Assembly: GCA_963728855.1 (NCBI GenBank) | Contig: CAVSLN010000010.1 | Location: 248,001 to 312,000, forward strand | Length of the DNA stretch: 64,000 nt | Origin: AC-43 sp963728855 | GTDB taxonomy: Bacteria; Actinomycetota; Actinomycetes; Mycobacteriales; Micromonosporaceae | Direction of reading: 5' to 3' | Shown: positions 54,861 through 63,200 of the stretch, piece by piece | How positions within the stretch are numbered: the stretch's first letter is position 1 | Layout: each line of letters begins with the position of its first letter | Notes under the pieces: model-generated | What the model was told of the DNA's origin: nothing | The model's database searches: none | Seen by the model: only the letters and a program-made list of their open reading frames with translations | Program-made: the position numbers and the translations under genes

Positions 54861-54892
54861 GCATCGACGAGAGCCTGCGGGTCGGCGCATGA
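54857..54892 (+). CDS. 11-residue coupled micro-ORF (DESLRVGA type), copy 2
   Basis: This ORF encodes MSIDESLRVGA and stop. Its ATG overlaps the TGA of the olsB-like gene (54857-54860), and its TGA overlaps the ATG of the olsA-like gene (54889-54892). The sequence from GACGAGAGC to GCATGA equals the copy at 25389-25424 except for one C/T change. The two copies join unrelated gene pairs in different operons. Confidence 0.7.
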   Translation: MSIDESLRVGA

Positions 54893-55773
54893 GCGAAGCG
54901 CCGGACAGCAGCCTCTGGCTGCCCCAGTCGGCCTGTGGACCGGACTGCTTCCAGAGCGAGGAGCCCCTGGCGGCCGGCCGGCCGCGCCAGGTCGCCAGGC
55001 TGGCCGGCGTGCTCGGCGTCGTGCTGGGCGCGGTGGCCCTGGTCCCCGTGCTGCCGCTGCTGCCCGCCCGGGCGCGGGACCGGGTGGTCCGCGCCTGCGC
55101 CCGAGGCGTCCTACGCACGCTGGGCATCCGCTATGCGATCCGCGGCCGGCTGCCCGAGCGCCACGCCATGGTGGTCGCCAACCACGTCTCGTGGCTGGAC
55201 ATCGTGGTGATCCTCGCGACCGGCCGGTCCCGCCTGGTCGCCAAGAGCGAGGTCCGGCGCTGGCCGGTGGTCGGCCGGATCGCGGCCTATACCGGAGCCA
55301 TCTTCCTCGACCGGGCGCGCCCGACCCGGTTACGCGACGCGGTCGCCGAGGCGCGGGCCGCGCTCGCGGCCGGGGACGTGGTCGTCGTGTTCCCCGAGGG
55401 CACCACGTCGTGCGGCGAGGGCGCGGGCCCGTTCCGGCCGGCGTTCTTCCAGGCCGCCATCGACACCGGTGCGCCGGTGGTACCGATGACGCTGCGCTTC
55501 CAGGCGGCGGGCGGCCAGCCGACCGCCCAGCCCGCGTTCATCGGCGCCGATACGCTGCTCGACTCGCTGGGCCGGGTCCTGGCGATGCGCGGGCTGTCCG
55601 TACGGCTCACCGTGGGGTCGGCGATCCACCTCGGGCCGGCGGCGTCCCGCCGTACCGTCGCCCGGATCGCGGACAACGCGGTCGGCTGCGCCCCGCACCT
55701 GCCCGTACCGCCGCCGGCCCCGGCGATCCCCTTCCCGGCCGCCGCGGCCGCCGGCCTGTCGTGCGCGGCCTAG
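54889..55773 (+). CDS. PlsC/OlsA-like 1-acyl-glycerol-phosphate or lyso-ornithine-lipid acyltransferase
   Basis: This 294-residue protein has an N-terminal hydrophobic helix (LAGVLGVVLGAVALVPVLPLL), then the acyltransferase motifs NHVSWLD near residue 101 (H-x4-D), FLDRARPTRLRDAV and FPEGTTSCGEG. Next to an OlsB-like gene it probably makes ornithine lipid, although general PlsC activity cannot be excluded. It starts with the ATG that overlaps the micro-ORF stop. Confidence 0.82.
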   Translation: MSEAPDSSLWLPQSACGPDCFQSEEPLAAGRPRQVARLAGVLGVVLGAVALVPVLPLLPARARDRVVRACARGVLRTLGIRYAIRGRLPERHAMVVANHVSWLDIVVILATGRSRLVAKSEVRRWPVVGRIAAYTGAIFLDRARPTRLRDAVAEARAALAAGDVVVVFPEGTTSCGEGAGPFRPAFFQAAIDTGAPVVPMTLRFQAAGGQPTAQPAFIGADTLLDSLGRVLAMRGLSVRLTVGSAIHLGPAASRRTVARIADNAVGCAPHLPVPPPAPAIPFPAAAAAGLSCAA

Positions 55774-55822
55774 CGGATCCTGTCCATCCCAGCCCGGCGC
55801 ATTGACCTGCCCGTACCTCGTC

Positions 55823-55840
55823 ATATCGCGATGTATCGTG
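55823..55840 (+). promoter_or_regulatory. Putative PadR-type operator/promoter
   Basis: ATATCGCGATGTATCG, a near-palindrome of the ATATCGCGAT type, lies about 25 bases before the DUF4097-remnant start. PadR regulators that sit beside DUF4097 genes commonly use AT-rich dyads of this kind. Autoregulation is inferred. Confidence 0.5.
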
Positions 55841-55853
55841 TTAGCCTCGGCCC

Positions 55854-55958
55854 GTGGTGAGTTGGACGATCACCGAGCCCAGGCGGCTGGGCACCGACGG
55901 GGACATCTCGGCCGCGGTGCGCCAGGTGACGTCCGGGTCGGCCGGGTCCGCCCCATGA
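55854..55958 (+). pseudogene. Short ORF resembling the start of a DUF4097 gene, truncated
   Basis: This 34-codon ORF starts with GTG and reads VVSWTITEPRRLGTDGDISA, then VRQVTSGSAGSAP and stop. W-x-I-x-E-P-x-x-L is how many DUF4097 proteins begin, and a DUF4097 gene commonly precedes padR. Here the rest is missing and the stop overlaps the padR start (ATGA). An internal deletion that preserved coupling is the simplest reading. Confidence 0.5.
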
Positions 55959-56555
55959 CCGCCGTCTTCAGCCACGGTCGGCTGCGGCTCTACCTGCTCA
56001 AGCTGCTCGCCGAGGGGCCCAGGCACGGGTACGAGCTGATCCGGTTGCTGGAGAACCGCTTCCTCGGGCTCTACGCGCCGTCCGCCGGCACGATCTACCC
56101 CCGGCTGCAACGGCTGGAGGTCGAGGGCCTGGTCACCCACGCGGCGGCGGGCGGGCGGAAGGTGTACGAGATCACCGAGGCGGGCCGTACGGAGCTCGCG
56201 CAGCGCGCGGTGGAGCTGGCCGACCTGGAGCGGGAGCCTCGCCGACCTGACGTCGCTGGCCGGCGAGATCGAGCAGCAGGTGAGCGGCCCGGTACGGGAC
56301 ATCAGGCGGGAGCTGCGGGAGGCGGCCCGCGAGTCGCGGGGTACCGGCCGGCGGCAGCCCTGGCGTACCCGCCCGGGCGGGGCGGGCCCGGTGGGCGCCA
56401 GCGCCGTGGCCGACCTGGAGCACGCGGTGGGTGAGCTGGCGGCCGAGGTACGGCGGCTCGCGCGCGGCGCCGCGGTGGCCGAGCCCGACCTGGTCGCGGC
56501 GACGGCCGTGGTGACCCGCGCGCTCGCCGACCTGCGCCGGCTGTTGCGCGGATGA
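55955..56555 (+). pseudogene. PadR-family transcriptional regulator, frameshifted
   Basis: ATG 55955 opens MTAVFSHGRLRLYLLKLLAE, followed by GPRHGYELIRLLENR and APSAGTIYPRLQRLEVEGLV: the PadR winged helix. After VELADLERE the frame needs one base skipped near 56236 (GAGCCTCGCC) to continue as LADLTSLAGEIEQQVSGPVR, then a long helical tail to ALADLRRLLRG and stop at 56555. Corrected length is about 199 residues. The shift may be sequence error. Confidence 0.8.
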
Positions 56556-56561
56556 GGCGAC

Positions 56562-56600
56562 TCACAGCCAATTCCCAGGCACACTTCAGTCATGGCACAG
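56562..56600 (+). promoter_or_regulatory. Four 11-bp-spaced CAG repeats upstream of the mprA-like gene
   Basis: TCACAG (56562), TCCCAG (56573), CTTCAG (56584) and GCACAG (56595) start exactly 11 bases apart. The last starts 29 bases before ATG 56624. A matching array with the same spacing and the same distance to the start precedes pepD (58837). This phasing fits dimers of an OmpR-family regulator, most simply the product of this operon. Confidence 0.7.
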
Positions 56601-56623
56601 CTAGGGCAACCAGGATGACCGAC

Positions 56624-57364
56624 ATGGGGGTACGAGACAGCGGGGCACAGTCCGGGGGTGCCACGTTGTCCGGTGCGGCGCAGGCTGAGGCGAGACTGCT
56701 CGTGGTGGAGGACGATCCGAACATCCTCGAGCTGCTCTCCGCCAGCCTGCGCTTCGCCGGTTTCGTCGTGAGTACGGCGACCAGCGGCGTACAGGCGGTA
56801 CAGGTGGCCCGGGACGACCGGCCCGACCTCGTGGTGCTCGACGTGATGCTCCCCGACCTGGACGGCTTCGAGGTCATTCGCAAGCTGCGGGACGGGGGTA
56901 CCCGTACCCCGGTGGTTTTCCTGACGGCGCGGGACGCGACCGATGACAAGATCCGCGGCCTGACCCTCGGCGGCGACGACTATGTCACCAAGCCCTTCAG
57001 CCTGGAGGAGCTGACCGCCCGGATCCGGGCGGTGCTCCGGCGTACCAGCGGCCAGCCCAGCTCGGCCCGGCTCACCTTCGCCGACCTGGAGCTGGACGAG
57101 GAGGCGCACGAGGTGTGGCGCAACGGCCAGCGCATCTCGCTGTCGCCCACCGAGTTCAAGCTGCTGCGCTACCTGATGGCCAACGCCGGCCGGGTGCTGT
57201 CCAAGGGCCAGATCCTCGACCACGTGTGGAGCTACGACTTCCGCGGCGACGACAGCATCGTCGAGTCGTACATCTCGTACCTGCGCCGCAAGGTCGACTC
57301 GACCGAGCCTCGGCTGATCCACACGCTGCGCGGCGTCGGGTACGTGCTGCGCCTGCCCGCGTAG
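56624..57364 (+). CDS. Response regulator, MprA-like (OmpR family)
   Basis: This 246-residue protein starts at ATG 56624 (ATG 56615 is an alternative; 56624 gives the same operator-to-start distance as in pepD). A Gly/Ser/Ala-rich tail of about 20 residues precedes the receiver with LLVVEDDPNIL and phospho-acceptor Asp near residue 73 in LVVLDVMLPD. The winged helix has LSPTEFKLLRYLMANAGRVL and ends HTLRGVGYVLRLPA. With the kinase and HtrA-like protease downstream it matches the mprAB-pepD envelope-stress system. Confidence 0.85.
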   Translation: MGVRDSGAQSGGATLSGAAQAEARLLVVEDDPNILELLSASLRFAGFVVSTATSGVQAVQVARDDRPDLVVLDVMLPDLDGFEVIRKLRDGGTRTPVVFLTARDATDDKIRGLTLGGDDYVTKPFSLEELTARIRAVLRRTSGQPSSARLTFADLELDEEAHEVWRNGQRISLSPTEFKLLRYLMANAGRVLSKGQILDHVWSYDFRGDDSIVESYISYLRRKVDSTEPRLIHTLRGVGYVLRLPA

Positions 57365-57370
57365 CGCGCC

Positions 57371-58846
57371 GTGCACCGGATGCTCGACCGCATCCCGTTA
57401 CGGGTCAAGCTGGTCGCCGCGATCCTGATGCTGGTCACCGTCGCGCTGCTGGTGATCAGCGTGGCCAGCACCTTCGCGCTGCGCAGCTACCTGGTCAACC
57501 ACCAGGTCGACGGCCAGCTCAGGGCGGTCGCGGCGGCCGCCGACCGGATCGTGAAGAACGCCGACGACCGGGCGCAGGTGCCGCTGACGCCGGACTACTT
57601 CGTCCGGATCACCACGCCGTACGGGGTCGGGCGGCCCGTCGAGCCCGGCGGCCGGTACGCCGAGGCGGACCTGCCGCCGCTGACCGTCGGGCTCGACGCG
57701 GTCAGCCGGGCCGACGGGCACCCGTACACGGCGGTGTCGCGCAACGGGCGGTACCACTGGCGGGTGCTGGTCACCGTGCTGCCCAACGGGCAGGTCCTGC
57801 ACCTGGGCGCCAACCTGGCCAGCGTCGAGGACGCGGTCGCCCGGCTGGTCTTCACCGAGCTGCTCGCCGGTGGCGGGGTGCTGATCCTGCTCGCGGTACT
57901 CGGCGTCGGGCTGGTCCAGGCGAGCCTGTGGCCGTTGCGGGACATCGAGCGCACCGCGGCGGCCATCGCCGACGGGGACCTGACCCGGCGGGTACCGGAC
58001 TACGAGCCCGGGGACCGGGAGCCGCGTACCGAGGTCGGCCGGCTCAGCCGGGCGTTGAACACGATGCTCGGGCACATCGAGTCGGCGTTCATCGCGCGTG
58101 CCGGCTCGGAGAGCGCGGCCCGCCGGTCGGAGGCGCGCGCCCGGCTCTCCGAGGAGCGGATGCGCCAGTTCGTCGCGGACGCGTCGCACGAGCTGCGTAC
58201 CCCGTTGACCACCATCCGCGGTTTCGCCGAGCTGTACCGGCAGGTGGCCGTACGGGAGCCGGAGCAGGCGGAGAAGCTGGTGCGCCGGATCGAGGACGAG
58301 GCCGCCCGGATGGGGCTGCTCGTCGAGGACCTGCTGCTGCTGGCCCGGCTGGACCAGGAGCGGCCGCTGGAGCCGGTACCGCTGGAGCTGCAGGTGATCG
58401 TGCACGACGCGGTGACCGCGGCCCGGGCGGTGGCCCCGGACCGGCAGATCACGCTGGAGATCCCGGAGGGTACCGGCCCGGTCGAGGTACTGGCCGACGA
58501 GTCGCGCCTGCGGCAGGTGGTCGGGAACCTGGTGACCAACGCGCTCACCCACACACCGCCCGGTACGCCGGTCTGGCTGCGGCTGCGCCGCGAGGACGAG
58601 CAGGCGGTCATCGAGGTCGCCGACCAGGGTCCCGGGCTGACCGAGGAGCAGGCCGAGCATGTGTTCGAGCGGTTCTACCGGGCCGACGCGGCGCGTACCC
58701 GGCGGGTGGCCGGTACGGGTACCGGGTCGGGACTGGGGCTGGCGATCGTCGCGGCCCTGGTGACGGCGCACAACGGTACGGTCGAGTTGGACACCGCGCC
58801 CGGGCGAGGCGCGACATTCCGGGTACGGCTCCCGATTCACAGCTAA
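57371..58846 (+). CDS. Sensor histidine kinase, MprB-like
   Basis: This 491-residue kinase starts with GTG. The first helix is VKLVAAILMLVTVALLVISV, then an external sensor of about 110 residues, a second helix near residue 165 (LLAGGGVLILLAVLGVGLV) and HAMP. The DHp box SHELRTPLTTIRGFAELYR has His near residue 273, followed by NLVTNALTHTP and GSGLGLAIVAALV. Its stop overlaps the first repeats of the pepD operator. Confidence 0.88.
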   Translation: MHRMLDRIPLRVKLVAAILMLVTVALLVISVASTFALRSYLVNHQVDGQLRAVAAAADRIVKNADDRAQVPLTPDYFVRITTPYGVGRPVEPGGRYAEADLPPLTVGLDAVSRADGHPYTAVSRNGRYHWRVLVTVLPNGQVLHLGANLASVEDAVARLVFTELLAGGGVLILLAVLGVGLVQASLWPLRDIERTAAAIADGDLTRRVPDYEPGDREPRTEVGRLSRALNTMLGHIESAFIARAGSESAARRSEARARLSEERMRQFVADASHELRTPLTTIRGFAELYRQVAVREPEQAEKLVRRIEDEAARMGLLVEDLLLLARLDQERPLEPVPLELQVIVHDAVTAARAVAPDRQITLEIPEGTGPVEVLADESRLRQVVGNLVTNALTHTPPGTPVWLRLRREDEQAVIEVADQGPGLTEEQAEHVFERFYRADAARTRRVAGTGTGSGLGLAIVAALVTAHNGTVELDTAPGRGATFRVRLPIHS

Positions 58847-58875
58847 CTTCCAGGGCGGACCCAGTATCGGGTCAG
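58837..58875 (+). promoter_or_regulatory. Four 11-bp-spaced CAG repeats upstream of pepD
   Basis: TCACAG (58837), TTCCAG (58848), ACCCAG (58859) and GGTCAG (58870) start exactly 11 bases apart. The last starts 29 bases before ATG 58899, as upstream of the mprA-like gene. Wider identity (TCACAGC-AA-T-CCAGG) covers the first two repeats. The likely binder is the MprA-like regulator. Confidence 0.7.
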
Positions 58876-58898
58876 GGTGCCGAGGCAATGTTGGTGCC

Positions 58899-60290
58899 AT
58901 GAGCGAGAACGACACCGATCCCCAGCCGGCCGGACCGGCCCACCCGGTCGAGCCGGTAACCGCGGCGCAACCGGTCGAGCCGGTAACCGCGGCGCAACCG
59001 GTCGAGCCGGTAACCGCGGCGCAGCCGACTCAGCCGGCCCAGCCCGTTGCCGGGCAGCCGGTGCCGGGGCACCCGGGCGGCGCGCCCGCGCCGGTGTGGC
59101 CGACGCCGCCCGGACCCGCGTACCAGCGGCCGGCGCAGCAGCCCGTCGGCCCGCAGCAGCACCAGCAGTCCTGGTACGGCGCGCCCACCGCGGGCTACGG
59201 CTTCCCGCCGCAGGCCGCCACCCCGCCCCGCCGTGGCGGCCGGGCGGCCGTGCTCGGGCTGCTCGGGCTGCTCCTGGCGGGCGGCGGCGGGGTCGTCGGC
59301 GGCCTGGTGGTCCACGCGGCCGACTCGTCGAGCGCCACCGGTGCCGGCGGGTCGGCCACCACCCCCACGACCGTCAAGGTGATGGATCGCTCCTCGCTCG
59401 CGAGCATCGCCGACGCGGTGAAGCGGAGCGTCGTGGCGATCCGGACCCAGGACGCCGAGGGCTCGGGGGTGATCTTCAACACCGACGGCTACATCGTGAC
59501 CAACAACCACGTGGTGGCCGACGCCACCGGCAATACGGTGAAGGTCAACTTCTCGGACGGCAAGACGACCACGGCCACGATCGTGGGTACCGACCCGAAG
59601 ACCGACCTCGCCGTCATCAAGGTCTCCGGCGTCTCCGGGCTGACCGCCGCCAAGTTCGGGGACAGCTCGGCGATGCAGGTCGGCGACACGGTACTGGCGA
59701 TCGGCAGCCCGCTCGGCCTGGAGGGCACGGTCACCTCCGGCATCGTCAGCGCGCTCGACCGGACCATCCAGGAGGGCCCCCAGCAGAACCAGCAGCTCAA
59801 CCAGGCCCAGTCCGCTACGAACATCGGCGGCGCGATCCAGACCGACGCGGCCATCAACCCGGGTAACTCCGGCGGCGCACTGGTCAACATGAGCGGCGAG
59901 GTGATCGGGATCAACACCGCGATCGCCACGTCCGGACAGGGCGAAGGCAACATCGGGGTGGGCTTCGCGATCCCGAGCAACCGGGTCAAGCAGGTTGCCG
60001 AGGCTCTGATCGGCGGCCACAAGGTGAGTCATCCGTACATCGGGGTGCAGGTCCAGACGGCTGACGGCGGTGGTGCCGTGGTGTCCTCGGTGGTCGACAG
60101 CGGTCCGGCGGCCAAGGCCGGCCTGCAGCAGGGGGACGTCATCACCAAGGCGAACGGCAAGACCATCAGCACCAGCGACGACCTGGTGAACATCGTGCAG
60201 GTCAGCAAGGTGGGCGACCAGCTCCAGCTCACGGTCACCCGCAACGGCTCCAGCCAGACGCTCGCCGTGACGATCGGCGAGTCCTCGTAG
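58899..60290 (+). CDS. HtrA/DegP-type serine protease with PDZ domain (PepD-like)
   Basis: This 463-residue protein has a Pro-rich cytoplasmic N-terminus with three copies of VEPVTAAQP encoded by nearly identical 27-base units (58946-59026). One membrane helix lies near residue 125 (AAVLGLLGLLLAGGGGVVGG). The protease has the catalytic triad in TNNHVVAD (His near 203), TDLAVIKV and NPGNSGGALV (Ser near 323). A C-terminal PDZ domain spans residues about 365-460. It probably degrades or refolds envelope proteins and feeds back on the kinase. Confidence 0.93.
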   Translation: MSENDTDPQPAGPAHPVEPVTAAQPVEPVTAAQPVEPVTAAQPTQPAQPVAGQPVPGHPGGAPAPVWPTPPGPAYQRPAQQPVGPQQHQQSWYGAPTAGYGFPPQAATPPRRGGRAAVLGLLGLLLAGGGGVVGGLVVHAADSSSATGAGGSATTPTTVKVMDRSSLASIADAVKRSVVAIRTQDAEGSGVIFNTDGYIVTNNHVVADATGNTVKVNFSDGKTTTATIVGTDPKTDLAVIKVSGVSGLTAAKFGDSSAMQVGDTVLAIGSPLGLEGTVTSGIVSALDRTIQEGPQQNQQLNQAQSATNIGGAIQTDAAINPGNSGGALVNMSGEVIGINTAIATSGQGEGNIGVGFAIPSNRVKQVAEALIGGHKVSHPYIGVQVQTADGGGAVVSSVVDSGPAAKAGLQQGDVITKANGKTISTSDDLVNIVQVSKVGDQLQLTVTRNGSSQTLAVTIGESS

Positions 60291-60313
60291 CGCTTCTCCT
60301 CCTCCCTGAGAAA

Positions 60314-60354
60314 GGGCGGGCGGCGTGACCGGGGGTAGGTCGCCCCGCCCGCCC
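60314..60354 (+). terminator. Bidirectional terminator between pepD and glpK
   Basis: GGGCGGGCGG (60314-60323) pairs with CCGCCCGCCC (60345-60354) around a 21-base loop. It lies 23 bases after the pepD stop and 12 before the glpK stop. Confidence 0.65.
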
Positions 60355-60366
60355 GCCGCCCGCGGG

Positions 60367-61850
60367 CTAGTCGACCCAGCCGAAGCTGCGGTCGACCGCC
60401 TTCGCCACAGCCGGTACGCGCGGTCGCGCTCCTCGCCCGGCATCCCCGGATCCCAGCGCGCGTCCGCCTCCCACTTCGCCCGCAGCGTGTCCAGGTCGGG
60501 CCAGTACCCGACGGCCAGCCCGGCCGCGTACGCCGCCCCGAGGCTGGTGGTCTCGGCGACCGTGGGCCGGACGACCGGTACGTCGAGCACGTCCGCCTGG
60601 AACTGCATGAGCATTCCGCTCGCGGTCATCCCGCCGTCGACGTTGAGCTTGGCCAGGTCCACATTGGACTCGGCGGCCATCGCGTCGACCACGTCCTTGA
60701 CCTGCCACGCGGTGGCCTCCAGTGCGGCCCGGGCCAGATGCGCCTTGGTCACGTAGCTGGTCAGGCCGGCGATCACCCCGCGCGCGTCCGGCCGCCAGTA
60801 CGGGGCGAACAGGCCGGAGAACGCCGGTACGAAGTAGCACCCGCCGTTGTCCTCGACCTGGCTGGCCAGCTCGTTGATCTCCGGTGCGCTGGAGATGATG
60901 CCGAGGTTGTCGCGCAGCCACTGGACGAGCGCGCCGGTGACCGCGATCGAGCCCTCAAGCGCGTAGACAGGCTTGGCTGTGCCGATCTGGTACCCGACCG
61001 TGGTCAGCAGGCCGCGCCCGCTTCGGACCGGCTTCTCGCCGGTGTTGAGCAGGAGGAAGGAGCCGGTGCCGTACGTGCACTTGGCCTGGCCGGGGTCGAA
61101 GCAGGTCTGCCCGAACAGGGCCGCCGACTGGTCGCCGAGGGCGCTGGCCACCGGTACGCCGCCGAGGTCGCCGCGCGCCTCGCCGTAGACGTGCGCGGAG
61201 GGCAGGATCTCCGGCAGCATCGCCCGGGGTACGCCGAACGCGTCCAGCAGCTCCGGGTCCCAGTCCATTGTGGACAGACTCATCAGCATGGTACGGCTGG
61301 CGTTGGTCACGTCCGTCGCATGCCGCCCGGTCAGCCGCCAGATCAGCCAGGTGTCGACGGTGCCGAAGAGCACCTCGCCCTGCTCCGCCCTCAGCCTGAG
61401 GTCGGGCATCTCGTCGAGCAGCCAACGGATCTTCGGTCCCGCGAAGTAGGTCGCCAACGGCAGCCCGCACGCCGCCCGGAACCGGTCCGAGCCCTGGTCA
61501 CCGGCCAGCTCCCGGATGACCCGGTCGGTACGGGTGTCCTGCCACACGATCGCCGGGTGCACCGGCTCGCCCGTACGGGCGTCCCAGAGCACCGTCGTCT
61601 CGCGCTGGTTGGTGATCCCGATCGCGGCCAGGTCGGCCCGGGACAGGCCCGCCTGGTCGAGCGCCGCCCGGGTAACCGCCTGGACGTTGTGCCAGATCTC
61701 CGAGGCGTCGTGCTCCACCCAGCCCGGACGCGGGTAGATCTGCCGGTGCTCGCGATGGTCCTGCGCGACGACCCGGCCGTCGACATCGAAGATGATGCAG
61801 CGGGTGGAGGTCGTACCCTGGTCGACCGCGGCGATGTAGGCGGGCGTCAC
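60367..61850 (-). pseudogene. glpK: Glycerol kinase with a frameshift near the 3' end
   Basis: GTG 61850 opens MTPAYIAAVDQGTTSTRCII with the phosphate loop DQGTTSTR. GITNQRETTVLWD, GYQIGTAKPVYALEGSIAV and LNVDGGMTASGMLMQFQADV (outline) are glycerol kinase hallmarks. It should end RLWRKAVDRSFGWVD with TAG at 60367. One base is missing near 60403, so as given the frame leaves the gene 12 codons early and stays open antisense through pepD to 58872. Corrected length is about 494 residues. Sequence error is the simplest explanation. Confidence 0.9.
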
Positions 61851-61898
61851 GCCGACAGTGTGCCAGCCACCGCCAACCGCCCGCGCCCGGAGCCTCTG

Positions 61899-63200
61899 CT
61901 AGCCCGGAGCACGGGGAGTCGAGCGGGCCCGCACGGTCGTATCGGCCGGTAGCGGCACGTCGTGGCGGACGGGAACGGCTGCCGGTCCGTCCTGGGGCCA
62001 AGCCGCGGCCGGGCTCGGAGGGGTGGCGGAAGGCACCGCGGGGTCGGCCGCGAGCCGGGTACGTGGAGGCAGAAGCACCAAGGCACAGCACGCGACGAGG
62101 AACGCGACAGTGATCGAGCCGTGCACGGCGGCGGGCATCGGTATCCAGCGGGTACCGAACAGGATCAGGCAGGTACCGATCGACCACCATGGCAACCGCC
62201 GGCGCTGACCGAGGAGGTCCCAGATCACTGCCCCCAGCATCGGACCGGCGATGTAATAGAGGAAGGTGCCCGGATCTATGGCCACTCTCACCGCCATGGC
62301 AAGGAGCAGGACGGCGGCCCAGCGACCGCGCCATATCGCCAGAACACCGAGCGCGAGAGCGAGGACCGTCTGGACCGGCCGGTCCCACGGCGGTGTCCGG
62401 GCGTCGTGCACGCCAAGCACCCGCAGCCCAGACAGCGGTGTGTTCGGAATCGTATAGTGCATGGCGCTGGCGGTGCCGGAATCGGCCAGGAAGAACGGCA
62501 GCCAAGCAACCGCCACCACGCCCACCAACATCAGTGCGGCGCGTACGATAGCGCGGCGGTCGCCCAATACCAGCAGCAGGCTCGCAAACGCCAACGCCCA
62601 CGGCTTGGCGTCGACCGCGAGCCCGAGCAGTGCTCCGGTCAGCCACGGGCGCCCCGACCTGGCCGTTCCCAACGCGACGGCGGCAAAAGCCAATGCCAGG
62701 ACATCGTCGACGTGTGCGTCGCCGACCGCGAGCCAGATCCACACCGGCATGAAGAAAAACGCGGCGACGGCCACCCACAGGTTGACCGCGGCCCGATCGA
62801 GGTCTGGCCGTTCCCGCAGCGCGAGGCGGCGGACGTACCACAGCAGGAACACTCCGATGGCTGTGCCGAGCACCTCCCATCCGATCAACGCAGGCCCACC
62901 ACCGGCCGGAAGCAGTACCAGGACCCCGAGCAACGCCACCGGACCGATCTGCGTGACCGGTGAGCCGGCGTACAGGTGTAGGCCGCCGCGCACCGGATCA
63001 TGGAGGTGGCTCAGGGACGTGGCGCCGTCGAGGAAGAAGTGCCAGGATGCGCCGCCCTGCCTCTGCATGACCACGAACCAGGCCAGCGACCATACGGCCG
63101 ACACGACAGCGATCCACCGGTTACGCGCCGGCCACGGCTGAGGACTGTGGTCGGAGGCCAGCGGCCGCGAGTACGCTTCATTATTTGACGTCAATGTCAC
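61899..63200 (-). CDS. Polytopic membrane protein, GT87/mannosyltransferase-like
   Basis: This 433-residue protein starts with GTG and has about ten membrane segments. An early periplasmic loop has FFLDGATSLSHLHDPVRGGLHLY, and VGDAHVDDVLALAFAAVALG and DAKPWALAFASLL follow. These resemble DUF2029/GT87 polyprenol-phosphate-dependent glycosyltransferases, but I cannot confirm a catalytic Asp. The Pro/Ala-rich C-terminal tail is cytoplasmic. GC content is somewhat lower than in neighbouring genes. It stands alone. Confidence 0.6.
   Translation of the reverse strand: MTLTSNNEAYSRPLASDHSPQPWPARNRWIAVVSAVWSLAWFVVMQRQGGASWHFFLDGATSLSHLHDPVRGGLHLYAGSPVTQIGPVALLGVLVLLPAGGGPALIGWEVLGTAIGVFLLWYVRRLALRERPDLDRAAVNLWVAVAAFFFMPVWIWLAVGDAHVDDVLALAFAAVALGTARSGRPWLTGALLGLAVDAKPWALAFASLLLVLGDRRAIVRAALMLVGVVAVAWLPFFLADSGTASAMHYTIPNTPLSGLRVLGVHDARTPPWDRPVQTVLALALGVLAIWRGRWAAVLLLAMAVRVAIDPGTFLYYIAGPMLGAVIWDLLGQRRRLPWWSIGTCLILFGTRWIPMPAAVHGSITVAFLVACCALVLLPPRTRLAADPAVPSATPPSPAAAWPQDGPAAVPVRHDVPLPADTTVRARSTPRAPG

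Noticed and set aside
58872..61850. A 992-codon minus-strand open frame spanning glpK and the whole pepD locus
   Set aside because: Only the glpK part is real; the rest is antisense to pepD and opened by one missing base near 60403. Long antisense frames are normal at this GC content.
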